Shown piece after piece: positions 36,059 to 36,059 of a stretch of 36,059 nucleotides of DNA. Origin of the DNA: Woeseiaceae bacterium. GTDB lineage: Bacteria > Pseudomonadota > Gammaproteobacteria > Steroidobacterales > Woeseiaceae. The DNA is taken from assembly GCA_028822065.1 (NCBI GenBank), contig JAPKEL010000015.1, positions 1 through 36,059 on the forward strand, in the 5' to 3' direction. Position numbers and translations under genes: made by a program. How positions within the stretch are numbered: the first letter of the stretch is position 1; each line of letters starts with the position of its first letter. The notes under the pieces are model-generated. The model saw only the letters and a program-made list of their open reading frames with translations, ran no database searches and was not told where the DNA came from.

Positions 36059-36059
36059 T

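Overview
The window is an AT-rich, gene-dense bacterial chromosome segment. Kdo/lipid A genes (kdsB, lpxK, msbA), the divergent pairs orn/rsgA and ppsR/ppsA, srkA and a DUF1249 gene together indicate a gammaproteobacterium. Short spacers, low GC and many lipoprotein and substrate-binding genes suggest a marine, partly streamlined lineage; this placement is inference. No tRNA, rRNA, CRISPR array, insertion sequence or phage gene was seen.

Layout. 1-5251: the end of an unidentified + gene meets a low-molecular-weight tyrosine phosphatase gene at a symmetric hairpin; a YHYH lipoprotein gene follows on +; then msbA-lpxK-kdsB on the - strand. 5358-13356 (+): a saccharopine-dehydrogenase-like/trans-enoyl-reductase-like protein, typA (bipA), srkA, two unknown lipoproteins, a small membrane protein and the periplasmic protease gene prc. 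13375-17537: DUF1249 and ppsR on -, divergent from ppsA and a MAPEG protein on +. 17559-19758: orn and a DUF938 methyltransferase on -, divergent from rsgA. 19950-23113 (-): the 4.5S signal recognition particle RNA (ffs) with a clear sigma-70-type promoter, then dnaX, ybaB, recR and hinT.

23225-28693 (+) is an amino-acid and peptide catabolism block: an ALDH12-type glutamate-semialdehyde dehydrogenase, a YbdL-like aminotransferase, an APC permease and an exported M20 peptidase. 28694-36027 is an uptake and catabolic module. Six - strand genes (TAXI-type TRAP binding protein, fused TRAP permease, DHOD-like flavoprotein, cupin, HpcH/HpaI aldolase, DUF6282-like metallohydrolase) diverge from an Ldh2/DpkA-like oxidoreductase.

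Most of the window is conserved housekeeping. The best candidate for something undescribed is the right-hand TRAP module. Its aldolase keeps its catalytic residues, but the DHOD-like protein has Ala where the family has its catalytic Cys, and the Ldh2-like protein lacks the SHGxxR signature and the second conserved His. A second notable signal is an A9 run in dnaX at the expected end of domain III with stop codons close behind in both other frames, which fits a gamma subunit made by slippage.
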